Source: Anaeromicrobium sediminis (lineage in GTDB: Bacteria > Bacillota > Clostridia > Peptostreptococcales > Thermotaleaceae). From it: 64,000 bases of DNA. Under the pieces are notes generated by a model. The model had not been told where the DNA came from, did no database searches, and saw only the letters and a list, made by a program, of their open reading frames with translations. The translations under genes and the position numbers were made by a program. This document shows, piece by piece, positions 35,716-44,735 of this stretch. The stretch spans positions 62,001-126,000 of the forward strand of contig NZ_NIBG01000006.1 in assembly GCF_002270055.1 (NCBI RefSeq). Reading direction: 5' to 3'. Position 1 is the first letter of the stretch. Each line of letters starts with the position of its first letter.

Positions 35716-37242
35716 CTACTTTTCAGGAAAATATATTAAAATTTTAGTTCCTATATCTACAACACTATATACTCGAATAGTTGCATAGTGTTCATTTAAT
35801 ATCCACCTACATATGGATAGACCAAGTCCTGTTCCTCCCGTTTCCTTTGTTCTAGATTTGTCAGAACGATAAAATCTATCGAATATATGGGGAATATCCT
35901 CTTTAGGAATTCCAATTCCATTGTCTTCTATGGCTAAAACTGTATTCTTATTTTCTTTATAAAGCTGAACCTTTATATAACCTTTATTTTGTGTGAATTT
36001 AATGCTGTTATCTACAAATATTCGTACTGCTTGCTTTATTAACTTTCTATCTCCATATAAGCTAATATTATTATTATTTTCTAATAAAATATCATGGTCT
36101 TTATCTATTAATTTTGTCTCTTTAACTATTTCTTCACATAATTCACTTAAGGAGAATAGACTTTTATTTACCACTTGAGTTCCCTTGTCACTTCGAGCTA
36201 AGAACAATAATTGTTCAACTAAGTCCTTCATATTTTGTGATTCTGATCTCAATGCATCTATAGATTCGTCTAGAACTTCCTTATCATCCTTGCCCCATCT
36301 ATCCAATAAACTGGCATATCCCTGGATTACAGAGATAGGTGTTCTGAGTTCATGAGAGGCATCTGACACAAATTGGTTTTGTTTCTCATAATCACGTTCA
36401 AGCCTATCTAACATATTATTAAAGGTAATAGATAACTCCCTAAGCTCATCATGGGATTTATTAATATCTAAACGGGTAGACAGATGATTAACAGAAATGT
36501 CATTAACTGTCTCTGTCATATTTTTAATAGGTCGTAACATTCGCTTGCTTAATTTAGAGCCTATGAGAGTAGACAATAAAATGCCTGTAGATGATAATAA
36601 GAATAAAGCAATTACTAAAAGTAATATATAAGTGCTTTCTTCCCTATAAAATTTTTCGATTATTACAGTATAATCCACATTATTTTTAGACTTGACCCTA
36701 TCAACTCTACTGGCCATGAATAAAGTATCAAACTCTCTTAATGTGTGTTCATTGATTCTAATATACCCATTGTTTACAATAGAATCGTATAAATAGTTTT
36801 TCTTAGGAGATTTAAAATAAAAGATTTTTTCTTGCCTATCAAATCTTTTATATATGCTTATATCTAGATTCTCATATTTAGATATAATTTTAATAGTATC
36901 AAGAGGTAACTCTTGTGAATTTTCTATCTGTGATAATATATCGGAAGAGGGGTCCCAGTAACTAGAATTAGAAGGATCTACTAGTATTACATAGGATGCA
37001 ATTACTATACATACACTTAGAAAAATCACTAATAGGGAAAATAAAAAGGAATACACTATTGTAATCTTAAATGTTAGAGAAAACCTAAATAATCTTCTTA
37101 GAGATCTAAATAAAGTAAATATTGTTTTATCTAACAGAAATTTTATAAATAAGAAAGAATATATAAATACATTAATTGAAAACGTAAAAAGGAATTTGAT
37201 TATATACATGAGGATTTTAAAGGCTTTTTTAAAAATTCTCAT
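35716..37242 (-). CDS. Sensor histidine kinase (HAMP, HisKA)
   Basis: A 508-residue membrane kinase. Two hydrophobic stretches at the N-terminus (~10-38 and ~60-88), a ~115-residue extracellular loop, a third helix (~204-228), HAMP (~230-283), then HisKA with FVSDASHELRTP (His297) and the HATPase domain with FVDNSIKFT, DNGIGIP, FDRFYR and GTGLGLS. It partners with the OmpR-type regulator gene, whose end it overlaps by about 14 bases. Stimulus unknown; this architecture is common among envelope-stress sensors. Confidence 0.92.
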   Translation of the reverse strand: MRIFKKAFKILMYIIKFLFTFSINVFIYSFLFIKFLLDKTIFTLFRSLRRLFRFSLTFKITIVYSFLFSLLVIFLSVCIVIASYVILVDPSNSSYWDPSSDILSQIENSQELPLDTIKIISKYENLDISIYKRFDRQEKIFYFKSPKKNYLYDSIVNNGYIRINEHTLREFDTLFMASRVDRVKSKNNVDYTVIIEKFYREESTYILLLVIALFLLSSTGILLSTLIGSKLSKRMLRPIKNMTETVNDISVNHLSTRLDINKSHDELRELSITFNNMLDRLERDYEKQNQFVSDASHELRTPISVIQGYASLLDRWGKDDKEVLDESIDALRSESQNMKDLVEQLLFLARSDKGTQVVNKSLFSLSELCEEIVKETKLIDKDHDILLENNNNISLYGDRKLIKQAVRIFVDNSIKFTQNKGYIKVQLYKENKNTVLAIEDNGIGIPKEDIPHIFDRFYRSDKSRTKETGGTGLGLSICRWILNEHYATIRVYSVVDIGTKILIYFPEK

Positions 37243-37915
37243 CTTTAATTGTGTAACCTACCCCTCTAATTGTATGGATAAATTTTTTATTATATTTATC
37301 ATCAATCTTACTTCTTAGATACCTAATATATACGTCTACTATATTTGTATCCCCCACATAATCATATCCCCAAACTACCTTAATTATATTATCTCTAGAT
37401 AAGACAATATTTTTATTTTCCATAAGGTATTTTAAAAAATCAAATTCCCTTTTAGTTAAATCTATTGGATTATTATTTACACACACCATATGTTTATCTG
37501 AATCTAAAGATAAATCACCAATTCGTATAATGTGAGTTGTCTTCTCAGTAAAAGAATTTCTTCTTAAAGCTACTCTTATTCGAGCCAGAAGTTCTTCTAT
37601 TTCAAAGGGCTTAGTCATATAATCATCAGCACCAGTATCTAAGCCCATAACCTTATCAAGAGTATCATCTTTAGCTGTTAACATTATAATAGGAACTTGA
37701 GAAGTTTGCCTTATTCTTCTACATACTTGAATGCCACTTAATTTAGGTAACATAATATCTAGTAAAATTAAATCTACTTGATTTTTTGAAAAGTTATCTA
37801 AGGCCTCTTTACCATCCTGTGCTTTTAGGACTTGGTATCCCTCATATTTTAATTCTAATTCTAAAAATCTTAATATTTTAATCTCGTCTTCCACTATTAA
37901 AATTGTCTTTTTCAA
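37229..37915 (-). CDS. OmpR-family response regulator
   Basis: A 228-residue regulator with receiver domain (VEDE, phosphoacceptor Asp53 in LILLDIMLPKLSG, Lys in DYMTKPFE) and an OmpR winged-helix domain (LTKREFDFLKYLMENKN, VDVYIRYLRSKID, TIRGVGYTI). The start is TTG 37915 with GGGGGA ten bases upstream. It lies between a DUF4342 gene and the kinase gene on the minus strand, forming a three-gene unit. Confidence 0.94.
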   Translation of the reverse strand: MKKTILIVEDEIKILRFLELELKYEGYQVLKAQDGKEALDNFSKNQVDLILLDIMLPKLSGIQVCRRIRQTSQVPIIMLTAKDDTLDKVMGLDTGADDYMTKPFEIEELLARIRVALRRNSFTEKTTHIIRIGDLSLDSDKHMVCVNNNPIDLTKREFDFLKYLMENKNIVLSRDNIIKVVWGYDYVGDTNIVDVYIRYLRSKIDDKYNKKFIHTIRGVGYTIKDENF

Positions 37916-37966
37916 TTGTAATCCCCCTAATAAACAGTTTTACAACTAAATTATACTATATAAAGC

Positions 37967-38359
37967 CTATTCTTTGCTTAAATTAATAGATTCATTACAG
38001 GAAGTTGTAGGACTAGGCACATTAATTATTTTGAATTCACATTTTAGTATTAATGCTGTCAATATGCAAAGTAATGATACTGGAGTTGTAAATAGTCCGA
38101 TTAATATACTAAGAATTAAATTAAGCTTTAATATGGTCTCTCCATCTTTCGAAATGGTTAATTTATAGTTATTGTATTTATTTAAGCTTTGAGTAAATTT
38201 TTCCTTATTTATTTTAGAAGTATTTTTATTTGTTTTTTCCAGATAAATAATACTATCCAATAAATTCCCGTTATTTTTTTCCAAGGCCTCTTTGGCTTCC
38301 TCATAAGAAACATTAACCCTTTCTCTTAATAGGTCTATTTGTTTTAAATCAATGCTCAT
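37967..38359 (-). CDS. DUF4342 protein with UBA/Ts-N-like N-terminus
   Basis: A 130-residue protein. Residues ~5-45 match the helical UBA-like fold of elongation factor Ts N-termini (IDLLRERVNVSYEEAKEALEKNNGNLLDSIIYLEK). Residues ~60-110 form the DUF4342 region with a hydrophobic segment (LILSILIGLFTTPVSLLCILTALIL). RBS AGGAGGG. It is 52 bp upstream of the response-regulator gene and likely co-transcribed, so it may be part of the sensing system or simply its first regulated gene. Biochemical role unknown. Confidence 0.8.
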   Translation of the reverse strand: MSIDLKQIDLLRERVNVSYEEAKEALEKNNGNLLDSIIYLEKTNKNTSKINKEKFTQSLNKYNNYKLTISKDGETILKLNLILSILIGLFTTPVSLLCILTALILKCEFKIINVPSPTTSCNESINLSKE

Positions 38360-38546
38360 ATTAAATCCCTCCTAATAAATTTTTATTATGGATTTAGTAT
38401 AGGATTTTAAAATTAATGTACATTTAAAGAAAGATTAAAATTAGATTAAAAAATATTTTAAAAACATGCATTAATTTAAAAAAGAAGGAAAAAAATGTAA
38501 TAAGTAGAATTAAATTAAGTACTGTGTCTAGAAAGGATGTGTGAAT

Positions 38547-39554
38547 GTGGAAGAAACATATAAAATAATGGAAAAAACAGAAGTTATAGATAAGAGTTTT
38601 AGTATTCACAAAAAAAATTTAATTACATTGGCCATATTTGTAGTGGCATATGGTCTCATATATTTGGTAGCTGCAATATTGGGAGCATTGATAGGGGGAG
38701 TATCTGTAATAGGCTTAATTGGAAGTGGCATAGAAAATCCTTCATCGGCAGTGGAGATTCTTGGGAAATCTGCAGGGGGTATATTAATAATATTAGTTTT
38801 AGGAAGTTTATTTCTTGGAATTACTCTAGCTAGAAATGCTGGAATAATCAATATAGCTTCTAATGCTTTTTTAGGTAAAAATGTTAGTGTGGAAGAGGCC
38901 TTTTTAGTAAGTTTTAAATCTATTCCAAGGCTTATAGGGGTTACAATAGCAGGAATAATATGGTTTATTCCCTTTTTAGTAGGTATTGGTGTAGTCGGAT
39001 TTATATATGGAAAAAGTGCAAATTCCATATATATGAGCAATTTAATAAATACAGGACCTGCATCTATGGTGGGAATTGTTATATCAACCATAATATTCGT
39101 TGCTATTATTATGTTAATAATATATACGTATATAACATTACATCGATTTGCCATCCATACGGCCATATTAGAAGACTTGTCATTTTTTAAAGCTCTAAAG
39201 AAAAGTAGACAATTAGTTAAGGGGGAGTTTTGGAAGATATTTGGAATATTAATGGCATTTTATATTATTGTGGGAGGCATAAAGTTTTCCATATATGCTT
39301 TAATGGGAGAAATAAGTTTAATAGGTGGTTTAATAACTAAATTTACTTCAGGAAGTGAAGAGATGTTAGCTAATAGTTTGATGGCATCTAGTCTAAGCAG
39401 AATTCCTGTTAACTTATTTACGTCTGTATTTGTGGCTCCTGTGGCAGATATATTAGTCACTATACTTTATTACAATCAAAGATTTAAAAAGGATGGTTAT
39501 GATTTAAAACTTACACTTGAAAATATTAAAAGAAATTCTATAGGAGAGAACTAA
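38547..39554 (+). CDS. Polytopic membrane protein of the MoxR/DUF58 locus
   Basis: A 335-residue protein with six to seven hydrophobic helices and a short cytoplasmic N-terminus (EETYKIMEKTEVIDKSFSIHKKN). It resembles the protein at 33699 in layout, with an ARNAGIINIASNAFLGKNVSVEEAF stretch between helices. GTG 38547 is preferred because AAAGGA (38532-38537) is nine bases away; the GTG at 38541 is too close. First gene of an operon with tightly spaced or overlapping genes encoding DUF4129, DUF4350, MoxR and DUF58 proteins. Confidence 0.7.
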   Translation: MEETYKIMEKTEVIDKSFSIHKKNLITLAIFVVAYGLIYLVAAILGALIGGVSVIGLIGSGIENPSSAVEILGKSAGGILIILVLGSLFLGITLARNAGIINIASNAFLGKNVSVEEAFLVSFKSIPRLIGVTIAGIIWFIPFLVGIGVVGFIYGKSANSIYMSNLINTGPASMVGIVISTIIFVAIIMLIIYTYITLHRFAIHTAILEDLSFFKALKKSRQLVKGEFWKIFGILMAFYIIVGGIKFSIYALMGEISLIGGLITKFTSGSEEMLANSLMASSLSRIPVNLFTSVFVAPVADILVTILYYNQRFKKDGYDLKLTLENIKRNSIGEN

Positions 39555-39555
39555 A

Positions 39556-40209
39556 TTGAAAAACTTAACTTATGAAGAATTTCAGAGAGAAGCATCTAAT
39601 ATATTAAATAGTCGTGAATATGCACATTTAAAAAGAGATTACATGAATGTAATTAAAAAGATAGTAGAAAAAATAGGAAAATGGTTAGAAGGTCTCTTTG
39701 AAAATACTAATATGGGAGAGCGGGTTATGGAAGTAAGTGAACCCATTTCAAAGGCCATATTAGCTTTAATAATAATAGCCATTATTGCTTTAGTAGTATT
39801 AGTTTTATTAAAATTTAAAAAATCTAAGGATATGTCTTTAAAAGAAAAAAACATATTAGGTGAAGTTATAAAAGAGGGTATTACTAGTGATACCTTTAGA
39901 AATAGAGCTAAGGAAATGGAGAAAATAGGCAAATATAAGGATAGCATAAGACTTGAGTTCATAGGATTATTGCTTAAACTTGATGAAAATCATATTCTCT
40001 ACTTAGATGAAACTAAGACTAACTATGAATTCACACAAGAACTGAGAAACAAAGGGGTATCATATACCCATTTGTTTATAAATGTGGTAGAAATATTTAA
40101 TGAATCCCATTATGGAGAAGTACATGTAGATAGTAACTATTTTAAAAGATGGGAAGGAAATATAAATCCCCTATGGAATGAGGTGTTAAAAGTTGAAGAA
40201 GAAGTCTAA
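39556..40209 (+). CDS. DUF4129-like membrane protein
   Basis: A 217-residue protein with one central helix (~68-88) and a C-terminal cytoplasmic domain of the DUF4129 type (IRLEFIGLLLKLDENHILYLDETKTNYEF, with HYGEVHVDSNYFKRWE at the end). Starts at TTG 39556, one base after the preceding stop, with GGAGAG upstream; its end overlaps the next gene by 17 bases. Together with DUF4350, MoxR and DUF58 neighbours this is a widespread but poorly understood locus linked to envelope or transglutaminase-type functions. Confidence 0.78.
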   Translation: MKNLTYEEFQREASNILNSREYAHLKRDYMNVIKKIVEKIGKWLEGLFENTNMGERVMEVSEPISKAILALIIIAIIALVVLVLLKFKKSKDMSLKEKNILGEVIKEGITSDTFRNRAKEMEKIGKYKDSIRLEFIGLLLKLDENHILYLDETKTNYEFTQELRNKGVSYTHLFINVVEIFNESHYGEVHVDSNYFKRWEGNINPLWNEVLKVEEEV

Positions 40210-41236
40210 AAAGGATATATTCATACTTTTAATCCTCTTTGGTACATTAATATATGTGACTTTAATATTTTCAGGAAAGAGCAAGAGTTTAGGTGGGGAT
40301 TATTCTATTTTAAATAAAGAACATAAGGGTCTTAGTGTGATTTATGAAACCTTGAAAAATTTAGATTATCCAGTGAAATTTAAAAATAATAACTTGGAAA
40401 ATGTACCTACAGATAATATCCATGTGATAACCATGCCTAAAAGAAAGTTCTCATTAGAAGATGGGAAGATAAAAAATTGGATTAAAGATGGAGGTAAAAT
40501 AGTTTACTTAGGAGATGATTCTCTGCAGAGCCTTCACTATGGTAATGAGATCAAGTCCACAGAAGACTTTTTAGTATATGAATATGGACAGGGGTTTGTC
40601 CTAATAGGAAGAGCAGAGGTATTCACTAATAAGTATTTATTAGAAAATAAGGAAAAGGCCTACGAAATCATTACATATGTGGATAGGTGGTCATATGTAA
40701 ATATAATTTTTAATGAATATTATAACTATATGGATTCTGAAAGGTATTCCCTGTGGGAAGACTTGCCTGTTGGAATTAGAATAATGTTACAACAACTAGT
40801 CATAGTAATAGTATTATTTTTCATATATAAAGGCTCTAGATTTGGAAAAATAAGACCTCTTTATGAGGAAACTCAAAGGGATAAGGATGAATACTTAAAG
40901 GCTGTTTCTTCCCTATACAAAAGGGGTGACTGTAAAGAGGAAGTAATAAAGATATATTATGAAGATTTAGAATTTAATGTGAAGAAAACTTTTAAGACAA
41001 TAGGTTCGAAGAAGAGTTGGATAGAAACTTGGAATGAAAAAAATATAGAAAATTATAATAGAGCTAAGAGGGTACATGAAATCTACTCAAATATTAATGA
41101 TAAAAAAATTAGTAATAAGGAATTTACCAATATAATAAGGGACATGGAGAAATTAAAGAAAACATTAGAAAAAAGGAGTGAATCCTATTGGAAGGATATA
41201 TTAAAGGAACCACAAAAGAAACAGCAGATAAAATAA
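40193..41236 (+). CDS. DUF4350 domain protein
   Basis: A 347-residue protein. A membrane helix at ~8-25 is followed by an extracytoplasmic DUF4350 domain (about 35-170: SILNKEHKGLSVIYETLKNL, IKNWIKDGGKIVYLGDD), a second helix at ~200-218, and a helical C-terminal domain. DUF4350 is a Rossmann-like domain with no proven activity. The TTG start at 40193 follows GAGGTG and overlaps the previous gene; its own end overlaps the MoxR gene by 49 bases, so all are translated together. Confidence 0.8.
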   Translation: MKKKSKKDIFILLILFGTLIYVTLIFSGKSKSLGGDYSILNKEHKGLSVIYETLKNLDYPVKFKNNNLENVPTDNIHVITMPKRKFSLEDGKIKNWIKDGGKIVYLGDDSLQSLHYGNEIKSTEDFLVYEYGQGFVLIGRAEVFTNKYLLENKEKAYEIITYVDRWSYVNIIFNEYYNYMDSERYSLWEDLPVGIRIMLQQLVIVIVLFFIYKGSRFGKIRPLYEETQRDKDEYLKAVSSLYKRGDCKEEVIKIYYEDLEFNVKKTFKTIGSKKSWIETWNEKNIENYNRAKRVHEIYSNINDKKISNKEFTNIIRDMEKLKKTLEKRSESYWKDILKEPQKKQQIK

Positions 41237-42144
41237 TGAAGGAAGTAAAAAAAATAATAGTGGATCAGGATGAAGCAATAAAAAATTGTTTAATAAGCCT
41301 TTTCTGTGAAGGGAATGTTTTGTTAGAAGGAGTTCCTGGGTTAGCTAAAACCTTACTTGTAAAAACCCTTTCTCAATCTGTAGATTTAGAATTTAAAAGA
41401 ATACAGTTTACTCCGGACTTAATGCCATCTGATGTGACAGGAACTAAAATATTTAATATGGAGACTCGTGAATTTCAGTTAAAGAAGGGACCCATATTTA
41501 CTAACTTCCTTTTGGCAGACGAAATAAATCGTACTCCACCTAAAACTCAGGCAGGACTCCTTGAAGCAATGGAAGAAAAGTTTGTAACCATAGATGGAGA
41601 AAGATTAGAATTACCAAAACCATATATGGTATTTGCAACTCAAAATCCTATAGAGTATGAGGGAACCTATGTATTACCAGAGGCCTTAACAGATAGATTT
41701 TTAATGAAGATAAAGATAAGTTATCCATCAAAAGAAGCAGAGAAAAATATTTTAATGAAACATAATTTAAATATGATGGATATAGACAAGAATGTAAGTG
41801 CCGTATGTAGTAAGGAACACATATTAAAGTGTAGAGAAGAAATTGAAAATGTAATAGTAAAAGAAGAATTAATAGATTATATTGTGGAGGTAGTATCTAG
41901 AACTAGGGAAAATGAATTAATAGAAATTGGAAGTTCCCCAAGGGGAGCTATTGCGCTACTTAAAACAGCTAAGGCTCATGCGGCAATGGAGGGGCGTGAT
42001 TATGTTATTCCAGAGGACATAAAAGAAGTAATAATACCTACCCTTACCCATAGGATTATTTTAAAGGCTGAGATGGAAATAGAAGGAGTTTTAGTGGAAA
42101 ATGTAATAATGAATATACTAGATGTAGTAAAAGTGCCTAGATAG
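41188..42144 (+). CDS. MoxR-family AAA+ ATPase
   Basis: A 318-residue AAA+ ATPase. Walker A EGVPGLAKT, Walker B LLADEINRTPPKTQAGLLEAM, sensor 1 FATQNPIEYEGTY and sensor 2 SSPRGAIALL are all present, which places it firmly in the MoxR branch. These act as chaperones, usually with a von Willebrand A-type partner such as the DUF58 protein encoded next. Start TTG 41188 with AAGGAG about ten bases upstream, inside the 3' end of the DUF4350 gene. Confidence 0.94.
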   Translation: MEGYIKGTTKETADKIMKEVKKIIVDQDEAIKNCLISLFCEGNVLLEGVPGLAKTLLVKTLSQSVDLEFKRIQFTPDLMPSDVTGTKIFNMETREFQLKKGPIFTNFLLADEINRTPPKTQAGLLEAMEEKFVTIDGERLELPKPYMVFATQNPIEYEGTYVLPEALTDRFLMKIKISYPSKEAEKNILMKHNLNMMDIDKNVSAVCSKEHILKCREEIENVIVKEELIDYIVEVVSRTRENELIEIGSSPRGAIALLKTAKAHAAMEGRDYVIPEDIKEVIIPTLTHRIILKAEMEIEGVLVENVIMNILDVVKVPR

Positions 42145-42149
42145 AGAGT

Positions 42150-43475
42150 TTGGTGATAGATTTGATATTTACAAAAAGGTTTGTAATGATTATTGGGTTA
42201 GGCATATTACCACTACTTTTAGGCCATATATTAGACATATCCTATTATATATTTTTAATATATAATGTGGGAGTCCTATTAGTTTTGTTATATGATTATA
42301 AGACCACGAAATATGATGAGAATATTGAAATAGGTAGATTTGGAGAGGATAAATTATCTATTCACGAAGTGGAGCATATTAGTTTTACAATTCATAATAA
42401 GAACAATGAACCTATTAATGTGAAAATAAAGGATGAAGTACCTGATTTTCATTTTGAAATTATGGATGAGGTAATATCAGAAAAAGTATTACCAAGAAAT
42501 AGGTCCAATATATCCTATAGGCTAAGACCTAAGAAAAGAGGTGCCTATGAATTTAATAAAATTCATATGAGAATAGAAAGTAGGCTTAAATTAGTTTATT
42601 TAAGAAAGGTCATATCATTACCTAGGGAATATAAGGTATATCCTAATTTGAAAAATTTAAAGAAATATAAATTATTAGTTGCAAAAAATAAATTGATGGA
42701 ACCTGGGAGAAAAAGCCTAAGATCTATAGGCAGTAAAACTTCATTTAGCCATCTAAGGGAATATGTGGTAGGGGATGAATATAGAAAAATAAATTGGAAG
42801 GCAACCGCGAGGGAAAATAAGCCAATAGTAAATGAATATGAACCAGAAAAGAATCAGAGGATACATATTTTACTAGATGAAGGACGAACTATGTCAGGAG
42901 AAATAAGGGGATATAAAAAATTAGATGTAGCAATAGACGCAGCACTACTTTTGGGGGATATATCTAATCAAAAGGGAGATTTATGTGGTTTAACTACCTT
43001 TAACAGGAACGTTAATAGTTATGTGAAACCAAATAAGGGTCCAGGACACAGAAATAATATACTGGAGACTTTATATCATATAGAAGGTAGCAGTATTACT
43101 TCTAACTATAAGGAAGCCTTTTTACATTTGAAGAAAAAGGAAAAGCATAGGGGGATAATATTTTTATTTACAGACTTCTCCATAATGGAAGAGGGAGAAG
43201 AAATACTTAAACATCTTTCTATTATAAGCAAAAATAATATAGTTACCATAGTGTTGATTAAGGATGAAAATAGACAGAATGTATTAGGTGAAAAAAGTAA
43301 CTCTGTGGAAAAGATATATGATAAGGCTGTAGCTATGGAAATGTTGAAAAATAGAGAAATGGTTATAAACTTAATTAAAAAGAGAAAAATAATGTGTATA
43401 GAAGCAGATAGGGAAGAATTATCCCTTAGGGTAATAAATAAGTATTTAGAGATTAAAAATCAAATGGATTTTTAA
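42150..43475 (+). CDS. DUF58 domain protein (vWA-like)
   Basis: A 441-residue protein with two N-terminal helices (~8-50), a beta-rich region, and a DUF58 domain starting near GDEYRKINWKATARENKPIVNEYEPE, followed by a vWA-like part with ILLDEGRTMSG (a degenerate MIDAS DxSxS, here DEGRT) and FLFTDFS. It presumably works with the MoxR ATPase six bases upstream. Starts at TTG 42150 or GTG 42153. The third copy of the 165-nt RNA element lies immediately downstream on the same strand. Confidence 0.88.
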   Translation: MVIDLIFTKRFVMIIGLGILPLLLGHILDISYYIFLIYNVGVLLVLLYDYKTTKYDENIEIGRFGEDKLSIHEVEHISFTIHNKNNEPINVKIKDEVPDFHFEIMDEVISEKVLPRNRSNISYRLRPKKRGAYEFNKIHMRIESRLKLVYLRKVISLPREYKVYPNLKNLKKYKLLVAKNKLMEPGRKSLRSIGSKTSFSHLREYVVGDEYRKINWKATARENKPIVNEYEPEKNQRIHILLDEGRTMSGEIRGYKKLDVAIDAALLLGDISNQKGDLCGLTTFNRNVNSYVKPNKGPGHRNNILETLYHIEGSSITSNYKEAFLHLKKKEKHRGIIFLFTDFSIMEEGEEILKHLSIISKNNIVTIVLIKDENRQNVLGEKSNSVEKIYDKAVAMEMLKNREMVINLIKKRKIMCIEADREELSLRVINKYLEIKNQMDF

Positions 43476-43515
43476 ATGGATATAGATGAACTAAGGCCAA
43501 TCCAAAGGTATGTGA

Positions 43516-43680
43516 ACTTACTGCGGTCATATAAATGAAAAATATTTTATAAGGTAAGTCACTATGAGACTACAGAATGTGAATATTATACTCGCGGTAA
43601 AAGAGTCATAATTGTTTACAGCACATGATGTTCTCATGTTCCACCTTATAAAAATTTTTCATTCATATTCTCTTGTAAGT
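43516..43680 (+). ncRNA. Repeated structured RNA element, copy C (unidentified family)
   Basis: 165 nt in exact register with copies A and B. Closing helix ACTTAC (43516-43521)/GTAAGT (43675-43680); 43537-43554 with 43644-43660 (GAAAAAT...ATAAGG/CCTTAT...ATTTTTC); interior ATGAG (43564-43568)/CTCAT (43633-43637), 69 nt apart as in the other copies. The third interior helix is weaker here. It lies between the DUF58 gene and the convergent SpoIIM-like gene, with similarity to copy B continuing to about 43720. Confidence 0.75.
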
Positions 43681-43730
43681 GCTATAGTTTATCTTATCTA
43701 TGAAATAAAATAAATTAAAAGTCCTTAGGA

Positions 43731-44681
43731 CTATTGTTTATGAGATTTATTTCCTCTAACAATATAAAATATAAGCATTATAAGGGTCATTAAACTAAAG
43801 GCTAATTTTATATTTGGAGATATGGCTAGTGGTGTAAAGAATCCTTCTATAATTCCGGCTATTATGAGCATGACTACTATTCCTAATAAAAGGGATGATG
43901 CCTTTTTAGCTCCTAATACAATGGAATGGGCTCTAGATAAATCTTTGGGAATGAGCATGTGATATGCAAGGAGGAATCCTGCACCACCACTTATGAAAAT
44001 AGCTGTTAACTCTAATATTCCATGGGGTAATATTAAAGACCAATATACGGTAGGATTGCCATTTAAATATATGAGTGCAGTCAATCCTCCAAGTAATGCT
44101 CCATTTAAAAATAGTACATAGATGGTACCAATACCAAAGGTTATTCCAAGGACAAAGGCCTTTAAGGATATGGAAATATTATTTACCATAATATAACTAG
44201 ACATTAGGGGGTAATCCCATTGTCTTTGTGAGTCCATGGAGTAATCTATAGTTTCTATTAAATCCTTAGGAAGAAAATAATAGGCACTAGATTCATTTAC
44301 TAAGACCATTACTAGGGACAAGATAAATCCTAAAAAGAAAATTCCAGTAGAGCAATTAATAAAAAATGAAAATTCTTTTATTTTTTTAGGAAACCCTGTT
44401 GTTAAGTAATTCAACATTTTTTTAAAACTATTTTCTTTAACAGAATAGAGGTTATTATGAGCTCTACCCACTAAAGAATTTAAATAATTACTTATATTAG
44501 TATTGGGAAAGTGAGTATTAGCATAGGAAAGATGATAAGAACTTTCCTTATATAAATATAGAAAGTCTCGTAATTCTTTGGAGTTTAAGTTTTTATGTCC
44601 ACTTTTATCTATCCTATCCACATAGGAATTTAGCTTATCCCAACGAGATTTGTTCTTTTTTATAAAAATTTCTTCATTCAT
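43731..44681 (-). CDS. SpoIIM/DUF95-family membrane protein
   Basis: A 316-residue protein with a helical N-terminal domain (NKSRWDKLNSYVDRID, residues 1-80) and five hydrophobic helices after ~115. The LPHGILELTAIFISGGAGFLLAY segment is the signature of the SpoIIM-like family. The founding member helps engulfment in sporulation, but homologues next to RDD and MoxR genes are widespread in non-sporulating bacteria, and this locus is of that type. Start at 44681 with GAGGTG six bases upstream; a 31-codon longer reading lacks a site. Divergent from the RDD gene. Confidence 0.88.
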   Translation of the reverse strand: MNEEIFIKKNKSRWDKLNSYVDRIDKSGHKNLNSKELRDFLYLYKESSYHLSYANTHFPNTNISNYLNSLVGRAHNNLYSVKENSFKKMLNYLTTGFPKKIKEFSFFINCSTGIFFLGFILSLVMVLVNESSAYYFLPKDLIETIDYSMDSQRQWDYPLMSSYIMVNNISISLKAFVLGITFGIGTIYVLFLNGALLGGLTALIYLNGNPTVYWSLILPHGILELTAIFISGGAGFLLAYHMLIPKDLSRAHSIVLGAKKASSLLLGIVVMLIIAGIIEGFFTPLAISPNIKLAFSLMTLIMLIFYIVRGNKSHKQ

Positions 44682-44735
44682 AATAAACACCTCATTTATG
44701 ATTATACCAAAGTCTGGAAAAAAGGGGGATATACT

